DNA of 64,000 nucleotides from Aureococcus anophagefferens (GCF_000186865.1 NW_008705576.1:327857-391856), one strand, 5' to 3'. Shown: positions 10,123 to 19,438, numbered from the stretch's first letter. Program-made: numbers and translations. The notes: generated from the sequence alone by a model not told the origin.

Positions 10123-11946
10123 ATGGGCGTCACCGTGGACAAGCACGGCGCGCGGCGGCAGCTGGCGTCGATGGGCACCGTGAACCTGACGCCCGGCGAC
10201 AACCTGCCCCAGGCGCGGCGCGTGACGGGCGCCCTGCGCATGATCTCCGTGGACGTGCACGCGGAGCGGGCGCGGGCCGAGCGCCTCGAGCGGTCGCGGG
10301 CGCGGCTGACGCGGAGCGTGGCGCCCGTCGTCGACGGGTTCCTGCTGCTCGAGGCCTGCGGCGTCGAGTTCCCCGACGAGGGCCACCGCGCGGACGTGTC
10401 CGGCTACGCGGCGTCGAGCGTCTCCGAGACGGACCTCGAGTACTTCCCGCGGCTCGCGACGCTGGACTGCAGCGACAACTGCCTGCCGCTGGCGCCCTTC
10501 GGGAAGCTGCCGCGTCTCAAGGAGCTGCGCTTCGCGGCGAACGGGCTCGAGCGCTTCGACTGGCCCCAGGGGTCTTCCGCGTGGCAGCGGCTCCAGGTCC
10601 TGGATTTATCGTACAACGCGCTGGGCGTCCAGGCCGTGACGAACCTCGCGGGCATGCCCCAGCTCCGGGAGCTCGACCTCACGGGCAACGGCCTGCGGTC
10701 CCTGCCGACGCACGAGGAGTTCGGCAAGTTCCCCGCGCTGGAAAGGCTGTCGCTCGAGCGGAACAAGCTCGGGGGCGACGCGCAGGACGACTGCGGCAAC
10801 GTGTGTGCTCTCAGTGGGTTGACGCGCCTGCGCGAGCTGTCCCTCGCGCACAACAAGCTCACGGGCTTCCCGACGCTCGACGCGGTCGCCGAGGCGACGA
10901 AGGTCTCCGAGACCGCGATCTTCGTCGAACTCGTCGCTTTGAACCTCGCCTGGAACAAGATCCACACGGAGGGCGACGTCATGGGTCTGACGCTACTCCC
11001 GAAGCTCGAGCACCTCGCGCTCTACGGGAACCCGCTGCTGGGGCCCGCGAAGGAGGACGCGAGCGGAGGGAGCGTGCGCAACTTCGCGGAGTGCGCGGCG
11101 GACGCGCGCGACGGGTGGACGGACCGGCTCCTCGAGGTGTCGACGGAGGTGCCGCGGCGGCGCGCGCCGCGGGGGTCCATGGCCGCGGCGACGAACGCGC
11201 GCGGCGACCGCCGCTTCCGCAACGTGTCGCTGACGCGCGTGCCCGAGCCGCCGATCCCGACCGCGGCCGAGTTCCGCGCGCGCGGCAACCGCGCGCTCCT
11301 CGACAAGGCGTCCCAGGACTCCATCTCGCGGAGCGGCACCTGGGACTCGAACCGCGGCGTCGGCGACTTCTACCCGCCGCCGGCGCCGGCGACGGCGGGC
11401 CAGCCGTCGACGCGGGGGCCGACGGCCGGCGTCGCGGACGACGGCATGTTCCTGACGGCGTTGGACGACGTCGACGACCTGAGCCGCGCGGAGGCCGAGG
11501 AGATTTTGGCGGAGCACGGCGACGACGACCCCCTGGTGCGGCCGTCGACGCTCATGGCGCGCGCCATCGAGCCGGACCGGCGGAGCGACCCGGGCAAGCT
11601 CCGCGCGGCGCTCAACGCGCTCAAGTTCGCGCTCGACCACCCCGTGACGTCGCACACGACGGCCGCGCCGACGCACCGCGGGGGGCTCGTGCCCTACGCG
11701 AACCGGCCGACGAAGGCCTACCTCAACCGGAAGCTGCCCCGGCGGCCCTACCAGCTCAAGGAGAAGCCGGGCGAGTCCGCGCTCCGCGACGCGGACGCCG
11801 CCAAGCGCCGCGCCGCCAACGTCATGCAGACCAACGCGCTCCACGAGATCGGCTCCGTCCTCGACCAGATGAACCACAACGTCCTCCAGGCCGCGACGGA
11901 GTTCGACGACGACGAGAGCCAGGGCACGCTGACGAGCCTGAAGTAG
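10123..11946 (+). CDS. Leucine-rich-repeat protein
   Basis: Single exon, 607 residues from ATG 10123 (the frame is open further upstream only with GTG). Residues ~110-320 hold about seven LRRs of the SDS22/protein-phosphatase-regulator style: RLATLDCSDNCLPL, LQVLDLSYNALG, LRELDLTGNGLRSLP, LERLSLERNKLGG, LRELSLAHNKLTGFP, LVALNLAWNKIHT, LEHLALYGNPLLG. The last carries the NPL cap typical of this class. The C-terminal ~280 residues are charged and low in hydrophobics, with no domain recognised. There is no signal peptide or membrane helix, so it is probably an intracellular scaffold, perhaps axonemal or XRRA1-like; that assignment is weak. A ~115-bp bidirectional promoter region separates it from the sulfotransferase. 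Confidence 0.8.
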   Translation: MGVTVDKHGARRQLASMGTVNLTPGDNLPQARRVTGALRMISVDVHAERARAERLERSRARLTRSVAPVVDGFLLLEACGVEFPDEGHRADVSGYAASSVSETDLEYFPRLATLDCSDNCLPLAPFGKLPRLKELRFAANGLERFDWPQGSSAWQRLQVLDLSYNALGVQAVTNLAGMPQLRELDLTGNGLRSLPTHEEFGKFPALERLSLERNKLGGDAQDDCGNVCALSGLTRLRELSLAHNKLTGFPTLDAVAEATKVSETAIFVELVALNLAWNKIHTEGDVMGLTLLPKLEHLALYGNPLLGPAKEDASGGSVRNFAECAADARDGWTDRLLEVSTEVPRRRAPRGSMAAATNARGDRRFRNVSLTRVPEPPIPTAAEFRARGNRALLDKASQDSISRSGTWDSNRGVGDFYPPPAPATAGQPSTRGPTAGVADDGMFLTALDDVDDLSRAEAEEILAEHGDDDPLVRPSTLMARAIEPDRRSDPGKLRAALNALKFALDHPVTSHTTAAPTHRGGLVPYANRPTKAYLNRKLPRRPYQLKEKPGESALRDADAAKRRAANVMQTNALHEIGSVLDQMNHNVLQAATEFDDDESQGTLTSLK

Positions 11947-11987
11947 CCGCGGAGATTTTAACGCTCGGAACTAGTCACACGCGGCTC

Positions 11988-13091
11988 TTAACGTATCCCG
12001 CCGGCAGTGCTCTCGAGGCGGTGGTAGGACGCGCCGACGGGTCCCATCGCGCAGACCTCGCGGGCCGTGATGCTTCGCATCTTGGCGCTGCCGTATTCGT
12101 CGTGGTTGAAGTTGTAGGGACAGAACTGGACCGGTACGGGTCGCGCCTGCTCGAAGGACGGAAGGTACGCGACGGTCGCGGTGAAGCAGGCCACGACGCG
12201 ACTACTCTCCCAGGCCCCGGGGGCCAGCCCCGGCCGGCCCGAAGTGTTGACGAAATTCAGCGACATGCTCGGAAGCCGCGCGTCCACGTCCTCCTCTGCG
12301 AACTCGATGTTCTCGTTGTATTCTGTGAACTCGATGTCGTCAACACTGGACACGCCGTGCGCCGAGCGTAGCAACGCGCAGAAGTCGAGCGTGATTTGCG
12401 GCGGCTTTTCGCTCAGAGCCGCGAGGACGCGATCTGGGAGCGCCGCGAGGAATCCCAAATCCGTTTCGTCGCTCGGCTTCTCGTAGCCCGCGAACCCTTT
12501 GCACCGGCTCTTCCCTCGGAGGCAGTAGGCAAGATAATGTGTGTCGTCCTCATCTGGGTCAAAGAGGTGCCAGAAAGGGGGCGATCCCTCCTCGTCGTCA
12601 TCGCTAGGTTCGGGCAGTCCGAGCGCGGCTCGGATCTCGGATTCTTCCGACGGTCGCAAATTGTACGATACATCGGACTTGTGATCACTCAGATTACCCC
12701 AAGTTGCAACGATGTCGGAATCATGAGAGTGTCGTTGATGAAGAATGACCCGCTCGTCGAATTCGTACAGGACGTGACGCGCGATCGCGGGCACGGCGAC
12801 GCGTCGCACGTATCGATGAATCTCGCCGCGACACTTGTCCAGGTCCGGATGGAGGGCGTCGCGCAGCACCGTCGCAGCGCGCATGGCGACGGAAGCGCTC
12901 AAGCCCGGGTTGGAGTCCGGGGGGATTACATCTTGAGGGGCTTTGGGCCCGTCGCACACCATCTCGCTCAACGTGTGCTCCGACAGGCACCTCGATGGAT
13001 TACGCCGAGGCTCATCGTCGCACACCATCTCGCTCAACGTGTGCTCCGACAGGCACCGCGATGGATTACGCCGAGGCTCGTCGTCCACCAT
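11988..13091 (-). CDS. Unknown protein with a duplicated 22-residue N-terminal repeat
   Basis: ATG 13091 gives 367 residues; the frame extends upstream to 13286, but that part is poor in coding character. Residues ~3-45 are two near-identical copies of a 22-residue unit (DEPRRNPSRCLSEHTLSEMVC plus D). The middle has an acidic loop (EPSDDDEEGSPPFWHLFDPDEDD). No known domain is recognised. Codon usage is less GC-rich than in neighbours, as in the unknown gene at 29331-31388. Its last codons (A-G-G-I-R-stop) share DNA similarity with the end of that gene and with an intergenic palindrome at 46775. Confidence 0.55.
   Translation of the reverse strand: MVDDEPRRNPSRCLSEHTLSEMVCDDEPRRNPSRCLSEHTLSEMVCDGPKAPQDVIPPDSNPGLSASVAMRAATVLRDALHPDLDKCRGEIHRYVRRVAVPAIARHVLYEFDERVILHQRHSHDSDIVATWGNLSDHKSDVSYNLRPSEESEIRAALGLPEPSDDDEEGSPPFWHLFDPDEDDTHYLAYCLRGKSRCKGFAGYEKPSDETDLGFLAALPDRVLAALSEKPPQITLDFCALLRSAHGVSSVDDIEFTEYNENIEFAEEDVDARLPSMSLNFVNTSGRPGLAPGAWESSRVVACFTATVAYLPSFEQARPVPVQFCPYNFNHDEYGSAKMRSITAREVCAMGPVGASYHRLESTAGGIR
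12955..13086 (-). repeat. Two tandem 66-bp units in coding sequence
   Basis: Units 12955-13020 and 13021-13086 differ at only two or three positions. The unit length is a multiple of three, so each encodes 22 residues without disturbing frame, consistent with a recent in-frame duplication. Confidence 0.9.
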
Positions 13092-13295
13092 CGCTGATGT
13101 GTGGCAGCTCGACAGTGGGTCCTCGACACATGCAGGGGAGGGGCTTATCCAGGGGGGTTCGTGGGGTACCTTGGCGAGCCACATGCAGGGGAGCTGCGAC
13201 GGCGGCAACACGAGCTGCCGTGGCCCCCCGCTGAAGCCGAAGGCTCTCGCGCGGTCGCAAAATTTACATCGAACAACCCCCCGCAATCCTACCGC

Positions 13296-14399
13296 TCACG
13301 TCGTCTGCACGCCCGCGACGCGCGGCGGGAGCGACGCGGAGCGCCGCGGCGGCGTCGAGGGCGGCGGCGGCGGCTTCTTGTGCGTCCGGAGCAGGTTCTG
13401 CACGAGCTCGGCGACGGGCTCGAGGTCCGCCGGCCCGATGAGGTCGTGGCGGAGCGAGAAGACGACGAAGCGCTTGAAGAACGCGTTCACGGCGACGTGG
13501 CTGTGCGTCTCGACGAAATTCGCGAAGTGCCGGTGGTACATGTGCGCGTAGATGGCGCAGAGGCGGCCGCAGAGCGCCTTCGCCGCGGGCCGGAACGCGG
13601 CCGGGTAGGCCGCGTGCTCCAGCGGCGGGAAGACGGCCGCGTCGGACGTCATCTCGACGGCCGCCTCGAAGGTCCGCGCCGCGAAGGCCTGGGCAGCACA
13701 AGAGTGATTCAACGTCGCTTCAACGTGAGTGTTCCGCGCGCGCGCGTTACGGAAAAAAACATCCACGCTTCGACACCGTTCCGGGAGATGATCGCTCGTC
13801 CAAAAATCAGCCGAAACGAGTGGAAAACGGCCGAGATCGGAGCCTTTGAAGTTGGGAATGTCGCTCTCTTGTGCTGCCCTGGCGAAGGCCCGCGCGGACA
13901 CGGGCTCGCCGTCGCACCAGTCGTAGACGCGGTTGCCCGCGCGCATGGGCGCGTCGCCGCACTTGGCGGCGCAGCGGTCGTCGACCTTCCGCCAGAGCAC
14001 GTCGACCTCGTTGCAGAAGTCGACGACGTGGATGTCGACCCAGAGGTCCTCGTCGCAGCCCGCGGGCGCGGCGATGTCCGCCTCGGGCCCCAGCGCCCGC
14101 AGCTGCGCGGCGATGTGCGCGCGGAGCAGGTCGCGCAGCGTGTGGCCGCCGCCGTCGCGGCCGCGGTCGAGGAGCAGCGGCGAGGGCTCCGAAACGTTCG
14201 AGCTCCGCCGCTCCTCGATGGACCGCGGCACCGACGACGCGAGCGAAGACGGCGCCGACGATGCGTCGAGGCCGCCGCCGGACTCCGACGACAGCCGCGT
14301 CGGCGTCGAATACGGCGACGACGAGGTCCGTCGGCCGTCGCGGCCGCCGCCGCCGCCGCCGGCGCACTCTCTCGTGCATTTCGAGCCCACGAGGCCCAT
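13296..14399 (-). CDS. MOB1: MOB-family kinase activator
   Basis: Two exons, 14399-13890 and 13688-13296, separated by an introner; product about 300 residues. The Mob1/phocein fold is clear: DLWVDIHVVDFCNEVDVLW, the zinc-ligand cysteines in CAAKCGD, YDWCDGE, then after the junction AVFPPLEHAAYP, AIYAHMYHRHFANF (zinc histidines) and NAFFKRFVVFSLRHDLI. MOB proteins activate NDR/LATS kinases in mitotic-exit and Hippo-like pathways. Against human MOB1 (~216 residues) this protein has a long Ser/Gly-rich N-terminus and a Pro-rich C-terminus. ATG 14399 (MGLVGSKCTREC) is chosen because upstream codons are Arg-rich read-through. Family membership is strong; the subtype (MOB1 or MOB2/3) is not settled. 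Confidence 0.85.
   Translation of the reverse strand: MGLVGSKCTRECAGGGGGGRDGRRTSSSPYSTPTRLSSESGGGLDASSAPSSLASSVPRSIEERRSSNVSEPSPLLLDRGRDGGGHTLRDLLRAHIAAQLRALGPEADIAAPAGCDEDLWVDIHVVDFCNEVDVLWRKVDDRCAAKCGDAPMRAGNRVYDWCDGEPVSARAFARAAQESDIPNFKGSDLGRFPLVSADFWTSDHLPERCRSVDVFFRNARARNTHVEATLNHSCAAQAFAARTFEAAVEMTSDAAVFPPLEHAAYPAAFRPAAKALCGRLCAIYAHMYHRHFANFVETHSHVAVNAFFKRFVVFSLRHDLIGPADLEPVAELVQNLLRTHKKPPPPPSTPPRRSASLPPRVAGVQTT
13689..13881 (+). mobile_element. Introner element, family 1, copy 5 (variant ends)
   Basis: This 193-bp element has both inverted repeats changed to GGGCAGCACAAGAG, while the interior matches family 1. The matching change at both ends suggests a distinct subfamily that transposed after the change. 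Duplication GCGAAGGC at 13681-13688 and 13882-13889 is exact. Intron in gene sense is 13889-13689, GC-AG. Confidence 0.92.
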
Positions 14400-14574
14400 T
14401 TTTTTCACGCGACGCGGCGCGCGCGGGCGCTCGGGTCTCGGCGACGGACGTCGCCGCGGGCTCCGGGGAGTCTTGGCGCCTGGCCGCCGGCGCCGGCGCC
14501 ACCACGATGGAATTCGGGCTGCTTCGAAGAGGCACCATCGCTTCAATCACACGATGGGAGGCGAGTCTGTGAGC

Positions 14575-14676
14575 CTCTCCTAGCTTCGCATGCAGCAGCC
14601 GCGCGGCCCGGCGACGCCTTGCATCCTCTCCTAGCCCAGCATGCAGCAGCCGCGCGGCCCTGCGACGCTCTGCATC
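14575..14676 (+). repeat. Two tandem 51-bp units containing the start codon
   Basis: Units 14575-14625 and 14626-14676 are nearly identical and each contains ATGCAGCAGCCGCGCGGCCC. The first ATG (14590) opens a 14-codon reading frame that stops at TAG 14632-14634; the second ATG (14641) begins the long protein. The duplication therefore created a short upstream ORF encoding almost the same N-terminus. Confidence 0.85.
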
Positions 14677-17100
14677 AAAGCGAAAGAGATCGATGCGCTC
14701 TACGACGCGCTCGGCAAGATCCAGCGCGCCTTCGCCGCCGCGGCGATCCCGTGGACGCTGACGGGCGGCTCGGCGCTCGGCGCCGTGCGCTCCGCGTCGA
14801 TCCTGTTCTGCGACGACGACATCGACCTCGCCGTGCTGGGCCGCGAGCATTTCGAGCGCGCGCGCCGCGCGCTGCGCGCGATCCCCGGGCTGCGGCACGC
14901 GCCCGCGGGCGGCCGCAACGGCCTGTGCTGGGACCGCGTGCGGCCCGAGGCGTCGCCGGGCGTCTGGGTCGACGTCTTTCTGCTGGTCGAGTACGCGTCG
15001 CTCGACGCGCTGCGCGAGGCCGTCGCCACGAAGCGGAACGGGTCGCCGCAGGACGGGGCCGTCGTCGCAGCGGCGGTCGCTCCGTGCGCGGCGCTGCCCG
15101 CGGACGCGTGGCCGCTCTGGCACTTCGGCGAGATCGAGGCGCGCGGCGCGGGCCTCGCGATCCAGAAGTGGCCCGGCGAGTTCGTCACGCGCCCGGAGCT
15201 GCCCTTCCGCGGCGGCGGCCACGCGTTCGGACCTTTGGCGGACGTGCCGCTGCCGCCGCGGCCGCTGAGCTACCTCGTCCGCGCCTTCGGCGACGACTGC
15301 CTCGCGGTCTACTACGTCGACCGCGAGCACGAGCAGTACCGGACGGGAAACGCCGCCGGGGCGCCGCCGCGCCGCGAGAAGACGGCGCTCGCGCCCGAGC
15401 TCTACCGTCCGGTCATGCCGTCGCGGCGCGACGCGCGCGTCCGCAGCGACCACGGCCTCCCGCGGCTGCGCGCGAAGGTCGCGGCCATGGCCGCGGCCGA
15501 GGGGCTCGCGGCGCCCCCGCGCCTGCCGCCGCCGCGGCTCCTCGTCGTGTCCAACGGCCCCGTTGCCGAGGCCTTCGAGCGCGACGCGGGCCACGGCCGC
15601 TACGCGCTCGGCTGGGGCGCGCCGATCCGCGCGGCGGACGTCGTCCGCGCCGCCGCGGGCTACGAGGCCGTCGTCTGCGCCGCGGAGACCGTCTGCGCCA
15701 ACGACCTCGAGCCGCTCCGGCGCGCGTGCGAGAGAGCGGGCGTCGGCTGCCGCGTCGTCGGCGAACGCGGCGACCGAACGCCGGATGGTGACGACGACCC
15801 GGAGGCGCGCGGCTTCCGACGGTGGTGCCGCGCCGCCGTCGCGGGGCCCTGGTACGCGCCCGCCGGCGCCGCCGGCGACCTCGACGCGCCGGGTTTCCTC
15901 CGCGGCCGCGCGGTCCTCGCCGCGCGTCGCGCGGTCCTCGCCTCGGGCGTCCGCGCGCATCCGCCGAAGCAGCCGCTCGTCGTCCTCGCGGCGGGCGTCG
16001 GCAGCCGGCTCCGCGCGTCGACGAACGTGACGCTGCCCAAGTGCTGCGTCGACGTCGGCGGCCGGTCCATCTTCGAGCGCATGGCGAGCAACGCGGCCGC
16101 GGCCGGCGTCGAGGCCGTCGTCGTCGTCGTCGGCTTCCGCCGCGACGTCGTCGAGGCGCACGTCGAGGCCGCGTGCGCGAAGCTCGGCATGGAAGCGACC
16201 TTCGTCGTGAACGACGACTTCGCGTCGACGAACACGTGCAAGTCGCTGCTCGCGGCGCTCCGCGCCGCGCCGTCGCTCCTCGACGGCTTCTTACTCGCGG
16301 ACGGCGACCTGGTCTGCGACGCCGAGGTCTTCGACCGCGTCGCCCGCTTCCCGGGCTCCTGCGCGGCCGTCGCGCGGCCGTCGCCCCTCGCCGCGTCGTC
16401 CGAGGACGCCGAGGCCGTGCGCTGCCTGACGAACGCCCGCCACCAGATCACGAAGATCGGCAAGGCCATCGGCCCGGGCTCCGTCGGCGAGTGCGTCGGC
16501 CTCTACGGCGTCTCCGGCGCGGCCGTCGCCGGCGCGCGGCTCCCCTTCTTCCTCGACGCTTCGGAGGCGTCGGAGTACTACGAGGACTCCTTCGACCGCG
16601 CGCTGCGCGCGGGCGGCCCGCGGCGCCTCGACATGGTCGCGCTCGACGTCACGGGCTTCGCCTGCGTCGAGGTCGACGACGGCGAGGATCTCGCGGCGGC
16701 GGTGGGCGCCGTTGGCGTCGTCGCGCCTCCGGTCGTCGATGGCGTCGCGGTCGCAGATCTGCCAGCCGCGGAGGCCGCCGCTGAAGACGCCGTCGCGCCT
16801 GCGGCCGCGGTGCCCGAGACGGCGCGGCATCCAGAGGACGGCCGCGTTACGCCCTGTGAAGGGCCCGGCGCCGAGGACGCGCTCCCCGCCGCGGACGACG
16901 TCGAGACCGTCGCGCTCCCCGAGGCGGAGCGGCTCGACTACGTGCGCATGAAGGAGGAGCTCGAGGCCATGAAGCGGACCAACGCCGACGCGCGCGCGCT
17001 CTTCCGGGGCCTCGAGATCGACGACATCGACGCCGACCTCGACGCGCTGGCGGGGCGGCCGCCGGTGGGAGACGCCGCGCCGGCGTGGAACACCAGATAA
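14641..17100 (+). CDS. LicD-like phosphotransferase fused to LicC-like nucleotidyltransferase
   Basis: Single exon, 819 residues. Residues ~35-75 carry the LicD signature (PWTLTGGSALGAVRSASIL, then CDDDIDLAVLGREHFERA); the DDDID acidic patch is the presumed catalytic metal site, and WVDVFLL follows at ~117. A middle segment (~295-430) is unassigned. Residues ~440-690 are a sugar-1-phosphate/phosphocholine nucleotidyltransferase: VVLAAGVGSRLR, LPKCCVDVGGRSIFERM, FLLADGDLV and ACVEVDDGEDL. In bacteria LicC makes CDP-choline and LicD transfers phosphocholine to glycans, so one chain could make and use its own donor. The substrate is inferred only. The C-terminal ~120 residues are acidic, with a short possible coiled coil. 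Confidence 0.8.
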   Translation: MQQPRGPATLCIKAKEIDALYDALGKIQRAFAAAAIPWTLTGGSALGAVRSASILFCDDDIDLAVLGREHFERARRALRAIPGLRHAPAGGRNGLCWDRVRPEASPGVWVDVFLLVEYASLDALREAVATKRNGSPQDGAVVAAAVAPCAALPADAWPLWHFGEIEARGAGLAIQKWPGEFVTRPELPFRGGGHAFGPLADVPLPPRPLSYLVRAFGDDCLAVYYVDREHEQYRTGNAAGAPPRREKTALAPELYRPVMPSRRDARVRSDHGLPRLRAKVAAMAAAEGLAAPPRLPPPRLLVVSNGPVAEAFERDAGHGRYALGWGAPIRAADVVRAAAGYEAVVCAAETVCANDLEPLRRACERAGVGCRVVGERGDRTPDGDDDPEARGFRRWCRAAVAGPWYAPAGAAGDLDAPGFLRGRAVLAARRAVLASGVRAHPPKQPLVVLAAGVGSRLRASTNVTLPKCCVDVGGRSIFERMASNAAAAGVEAVVVVVGFRRDVVEAHVEAACAKLGMEATFVVNDDFASTNTCKSLLAALRAAPSLLDGFLLADGDLVCDAEVFDRVARFPGSCAAVARPSPLAASSEDAEAVRCLTNARHQITKIGKAIGPGSVGECVGLYGVSGAAVAGARLPFFLDASEASEYYEDSFDRALRAGGPRRLDMVALDVTGFACVEVDDGEDLAAAVGAVGVVAPPVVDGVAVADLPAAEAAAEDAVAPAAAVPETARHPEDGRVTPCEGPGAEDALPAADDVETVALPEAERLDYVRMKEELEAMKRTNADARALFRGLEIDDIDADLDALAGRPPVGDAAPAWNTR

Positions 17101-17235
17101 GGTTTTTTAAGAGCACGGGAAATGTGGAACACCAGATGAAATCCTAAAGCACGGACAGCGTTGAACATCAGATAGGTTTTAAAGCACGGACGCCGGCCTA
17201 TCGGCCGGAGTCGGGGTGCGGCACGAAAGCGGCGC

Positions 17236-17939
17236 TCACATGGTCGCCGGCGAGTACGCGTCGGTCTCGGGCGAGGAGAAGGTCTCGAGGAAGACGTGGC
17301 CCGTCGCGAAGTTGGCCAGGTCTTTTCGCCGCGAGTCCAACTGGCTGATGTGCGGGCTGCCGTCGATGGAGACGGTCGCCGAGGGGAGGACCGGGGGGAG
17401 CCGGGGTTTGAGCGTCGGGTGCACGGCGTAGTCGACGTGGTAGGCGTTGTGCCTGCTGCTCGAGGCGTCCTCGGAGTTGAGCGTCGCGCGGTACGGGTGG
17501 TACATGCCACGCGCGAGGTCCTCGTTGAGCGCGTGGATGCCTCCGGGCGAGTCGAGGCCGTGCTCGTCGAAGGCCTCGGGAAGCCGCGGCTGAGCCCGAG
17601 CGAGCGCGGCCGGCCGTAGGCGTCGAGCGGCCGCGGCTGGCGCGCGGCCGTGAACTTGGGCGCGTAGCAGTTGCTGCTCGAGTAGGTCGGCCGGTTGTAC
17701 GCCGGGGGCATGGAGAGGCTCGGCGGCGGAGGCGGCGGCGCGCGCGGCCGCGTGGGCGGGCTCACTTGCCAGGTGTCCGGCGGCGCGACGAGCGGCTCGT
17801 GCGCCGCGGGCACCGGGGAGTCGTAGGGCTTGGGCAATGTCGCTTTGAGGCCGATGAGGCGGCGGGAGGAGGAAGTAGACTGGAAAGCGCACGGCTGGGA
17901 GGCCGCCGCTTGCAAACTTGCTTGCGAGCACGATGCCAT
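17236..17939 (-). CDS. Tandem paralogue 1, lineage-specific Pro-rich protein (frameshifted)
   Basis: ATG 17939 opens MASCSQASLQAAASQ; the shared family blocks follow: PTRPRAPPPPPPSLSM, AYNRPTYSSSNCYAP, RQPRPLDAYGRPRSLGL. Near 17588-17594 one base is missing relative to paralogue 2, so the C-terminal half (LPEAFDEHGLDSPGGIHALN ... SVSIDGSP-like block, DLANFATGHVFLETFSS) continues in another frame to the stop at 17236. Restored length is ~234 residues. No known domain, signal or membrane segment. The break may be a sequencing error or a real lesion. An AT-richer ~395-bp spacer separates it from the next copy. Confidence 0.6.
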
Positions 17940-18334
17940 GGTGTGGGCGAGCAGGGGGGTGCACGGGAGTGGGTGAGCAGGGTTTGCGCGGTGCAAGAGG
18001 GGCGGAACGCGACGACGAGCGCGGCTTTATCTTGATGGCAGTAGCTTCTGAGAGTTGCTCAAAATGCCGATGGCTTGAACTAAATTTACTGTAGTATTAT
18101 TAGTCTAAGAGGCGTAACTAGGACAAAAGATTTCAGCGACTGCGCGGGTGCGCGCGAGGACGATGTCCGCCGTGTCCACGATTATTGGGGATTAAACGTG
18201 GCGGGAGCAGCATGGTAGGAGCGCATAGCGGCCTGAAGAGCCTTCACGGACGAAGTTGAAGCAGGCGGGTCCCCAGCAGCAGGAGCCTAGCAGGGCCCAA
18301 GGCCGACGGGGGGAGACGACTATGATACAAGAAT
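17940..18334. other. Intergenic spacer between paralogues
   Basis: No reading frame with coding character. It includes an AT-rich stretch around 18040-18130, unusual for this window, probably promoter or 3'-UTR sequence. No repeat or RNA gene seen. Confidence 0.5.
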
Positions 18335-18904
18335 TTATGCGCAAGCCCGCGCCTCGAACGTGGCCGTGGGCGAGTGGGCGTCGTGCTCCGGCGAGAAGGC
18401 GTCCATGAAGACGTGGCCTGTCGCGAAGTCGGCCAGGTCCTGGCGCCGCGGATCCGGCTCGGCGACGTGCGGGCTGCCGTCGACGGAGACGACCGCCGAC
18501 GCGGCGTGCGGGGGGAGGGACGGCTGGAGGCTCAGGTGCATGGCGTTGGAGGCGCCGTCGAAGCCGTGGAAACCGCGCGCGTCGAGGCCGGGCTCGCCGA
18601 AGGCCTCGGGGAGCCGCGGCGTCAGCCCGAGCGAGCGCGGCCGGCCGTAGGCGTCGAGCGGCCGCGGCTGGCGCACGGGCGTGAACCGGGGCGCGTGGCA
18701 CGGCGAGTTCGCGTACGTCGGCCGGTTGTACGCGGACGTCGCCGGCACCGAGAAATTCACGGGAGGCGGCGGCGGCGCGCGCGGCCGCGTCGGAGGAGAG
18801 ACGCTCAGGTGCGGCGCGATGGACGCGGGCACCGGAGCGTCGTAGGCCTTGGGCAGGACCGGCCGCAGCGAGACGAGGCTGCACTGGCTGGAAGAACGTT
18901 GCAT
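18335..18904 (-). CDS. Tandem paralogue 2, lineage-specific Pro-rich protein (intact)
   Basis: This is the intact member of the three-copy array, 189 residues from ATG 18904. Conserved blocks in order: SLRPVLPKAYDAPVPA, SPPTRPRAPPPPPVNF, AYNRPTYANSPCHAPRF, RQPRPLDAYGRPRSLGL, RLPEAFGEPGLDARG, VVSVDGSPHVAEPDPRRQ, DLADFATGHVFMDAFSPE. The blocks are separated by variable linkers and there is no recognised domain. It has no signal peptide. The pattern of short conserved motifs in a disordered, proline-rich chain suggests a scaffold with several docking motifs; that is inference only. It is the reference for finding the breaks in the flanking copies. Confidence 0.65.
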   Translation of the reverse strand: MQRSSSQCSLVSLRPVLPKAYDAPVPASIAPHLSVSPPTRPRAPPPPPVNFSVPATSAYNRPTYANSPCHAPRFTPVRQPRPLDAYGRPRSLGLTPRLPEAFGEPGLDARGFHGFDGASNAMHLSLQPSLPPHAASAVVSVDGSPHVAEPDPRRQDLADFATGHVFMDAFSPEHDAHSPTATFEARACA

Positions 18905-19438
18905 GTCCACTTGTTTTCGATTGCGATGAACTCGCTTCGGCTGGCTTGCGGGTGTTTGACGGTGTGCAAGGTGCGTCGCGGGCGGGCGGCCGAGGCACGG
19001 GGCCGCGATGCGCACGAGCTGCACGCGGGCGACGGCCGCTTGCCGAGCACGCGGCCCTCGAATTACCGAGAACGAGCGGAGCGATCCTCGGCCCCAAGCT
19101 CTTGGCGGCACCGACTGAGTCAGGAGGTTGAGAGGCAAGAACGGCTTCACGGCCTCCTCGTGGCCTCTTTACGCCTGGGGCGTGCCGCCGAGTTCGCATC
19201 GATGACGGCGGTTCCAACGATCTCCGGCTGCTGCGGAGGCCGCCCTCGACTACCACAACGCCTGCGACGCAAAACGCGCGACCCTGGGACCCGTCGACGT
19301 CCCGCGACGCGCCGACGGTTTCGGCGGAGCTCGCGTAGCCCGCCGCCGGTGGAGCGCCACCAGACGCGTCCGCCCCTAGCTGTGAGCCCTAAGAACCCTC
19401 TGGAGTGTGCGTTTTTGGTAGCTGATAGGATTTCTCAG
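18905..19438. other. Intergenic spacer between paralogues
   Basis: About 530 bp upstream of paralogue 2 and downstream of paralogue 3. Open frames here are continuations without family motifs. Nothing else identified. Confidence 0.45.

Noticed and set aside
13092..13286. N-terminal extension of the unknown gene (from 13286)
   Set aside because: The extension is in frame but has atypical composition; ATG 13091 directly precedes the duplicated repeat and was preferred.
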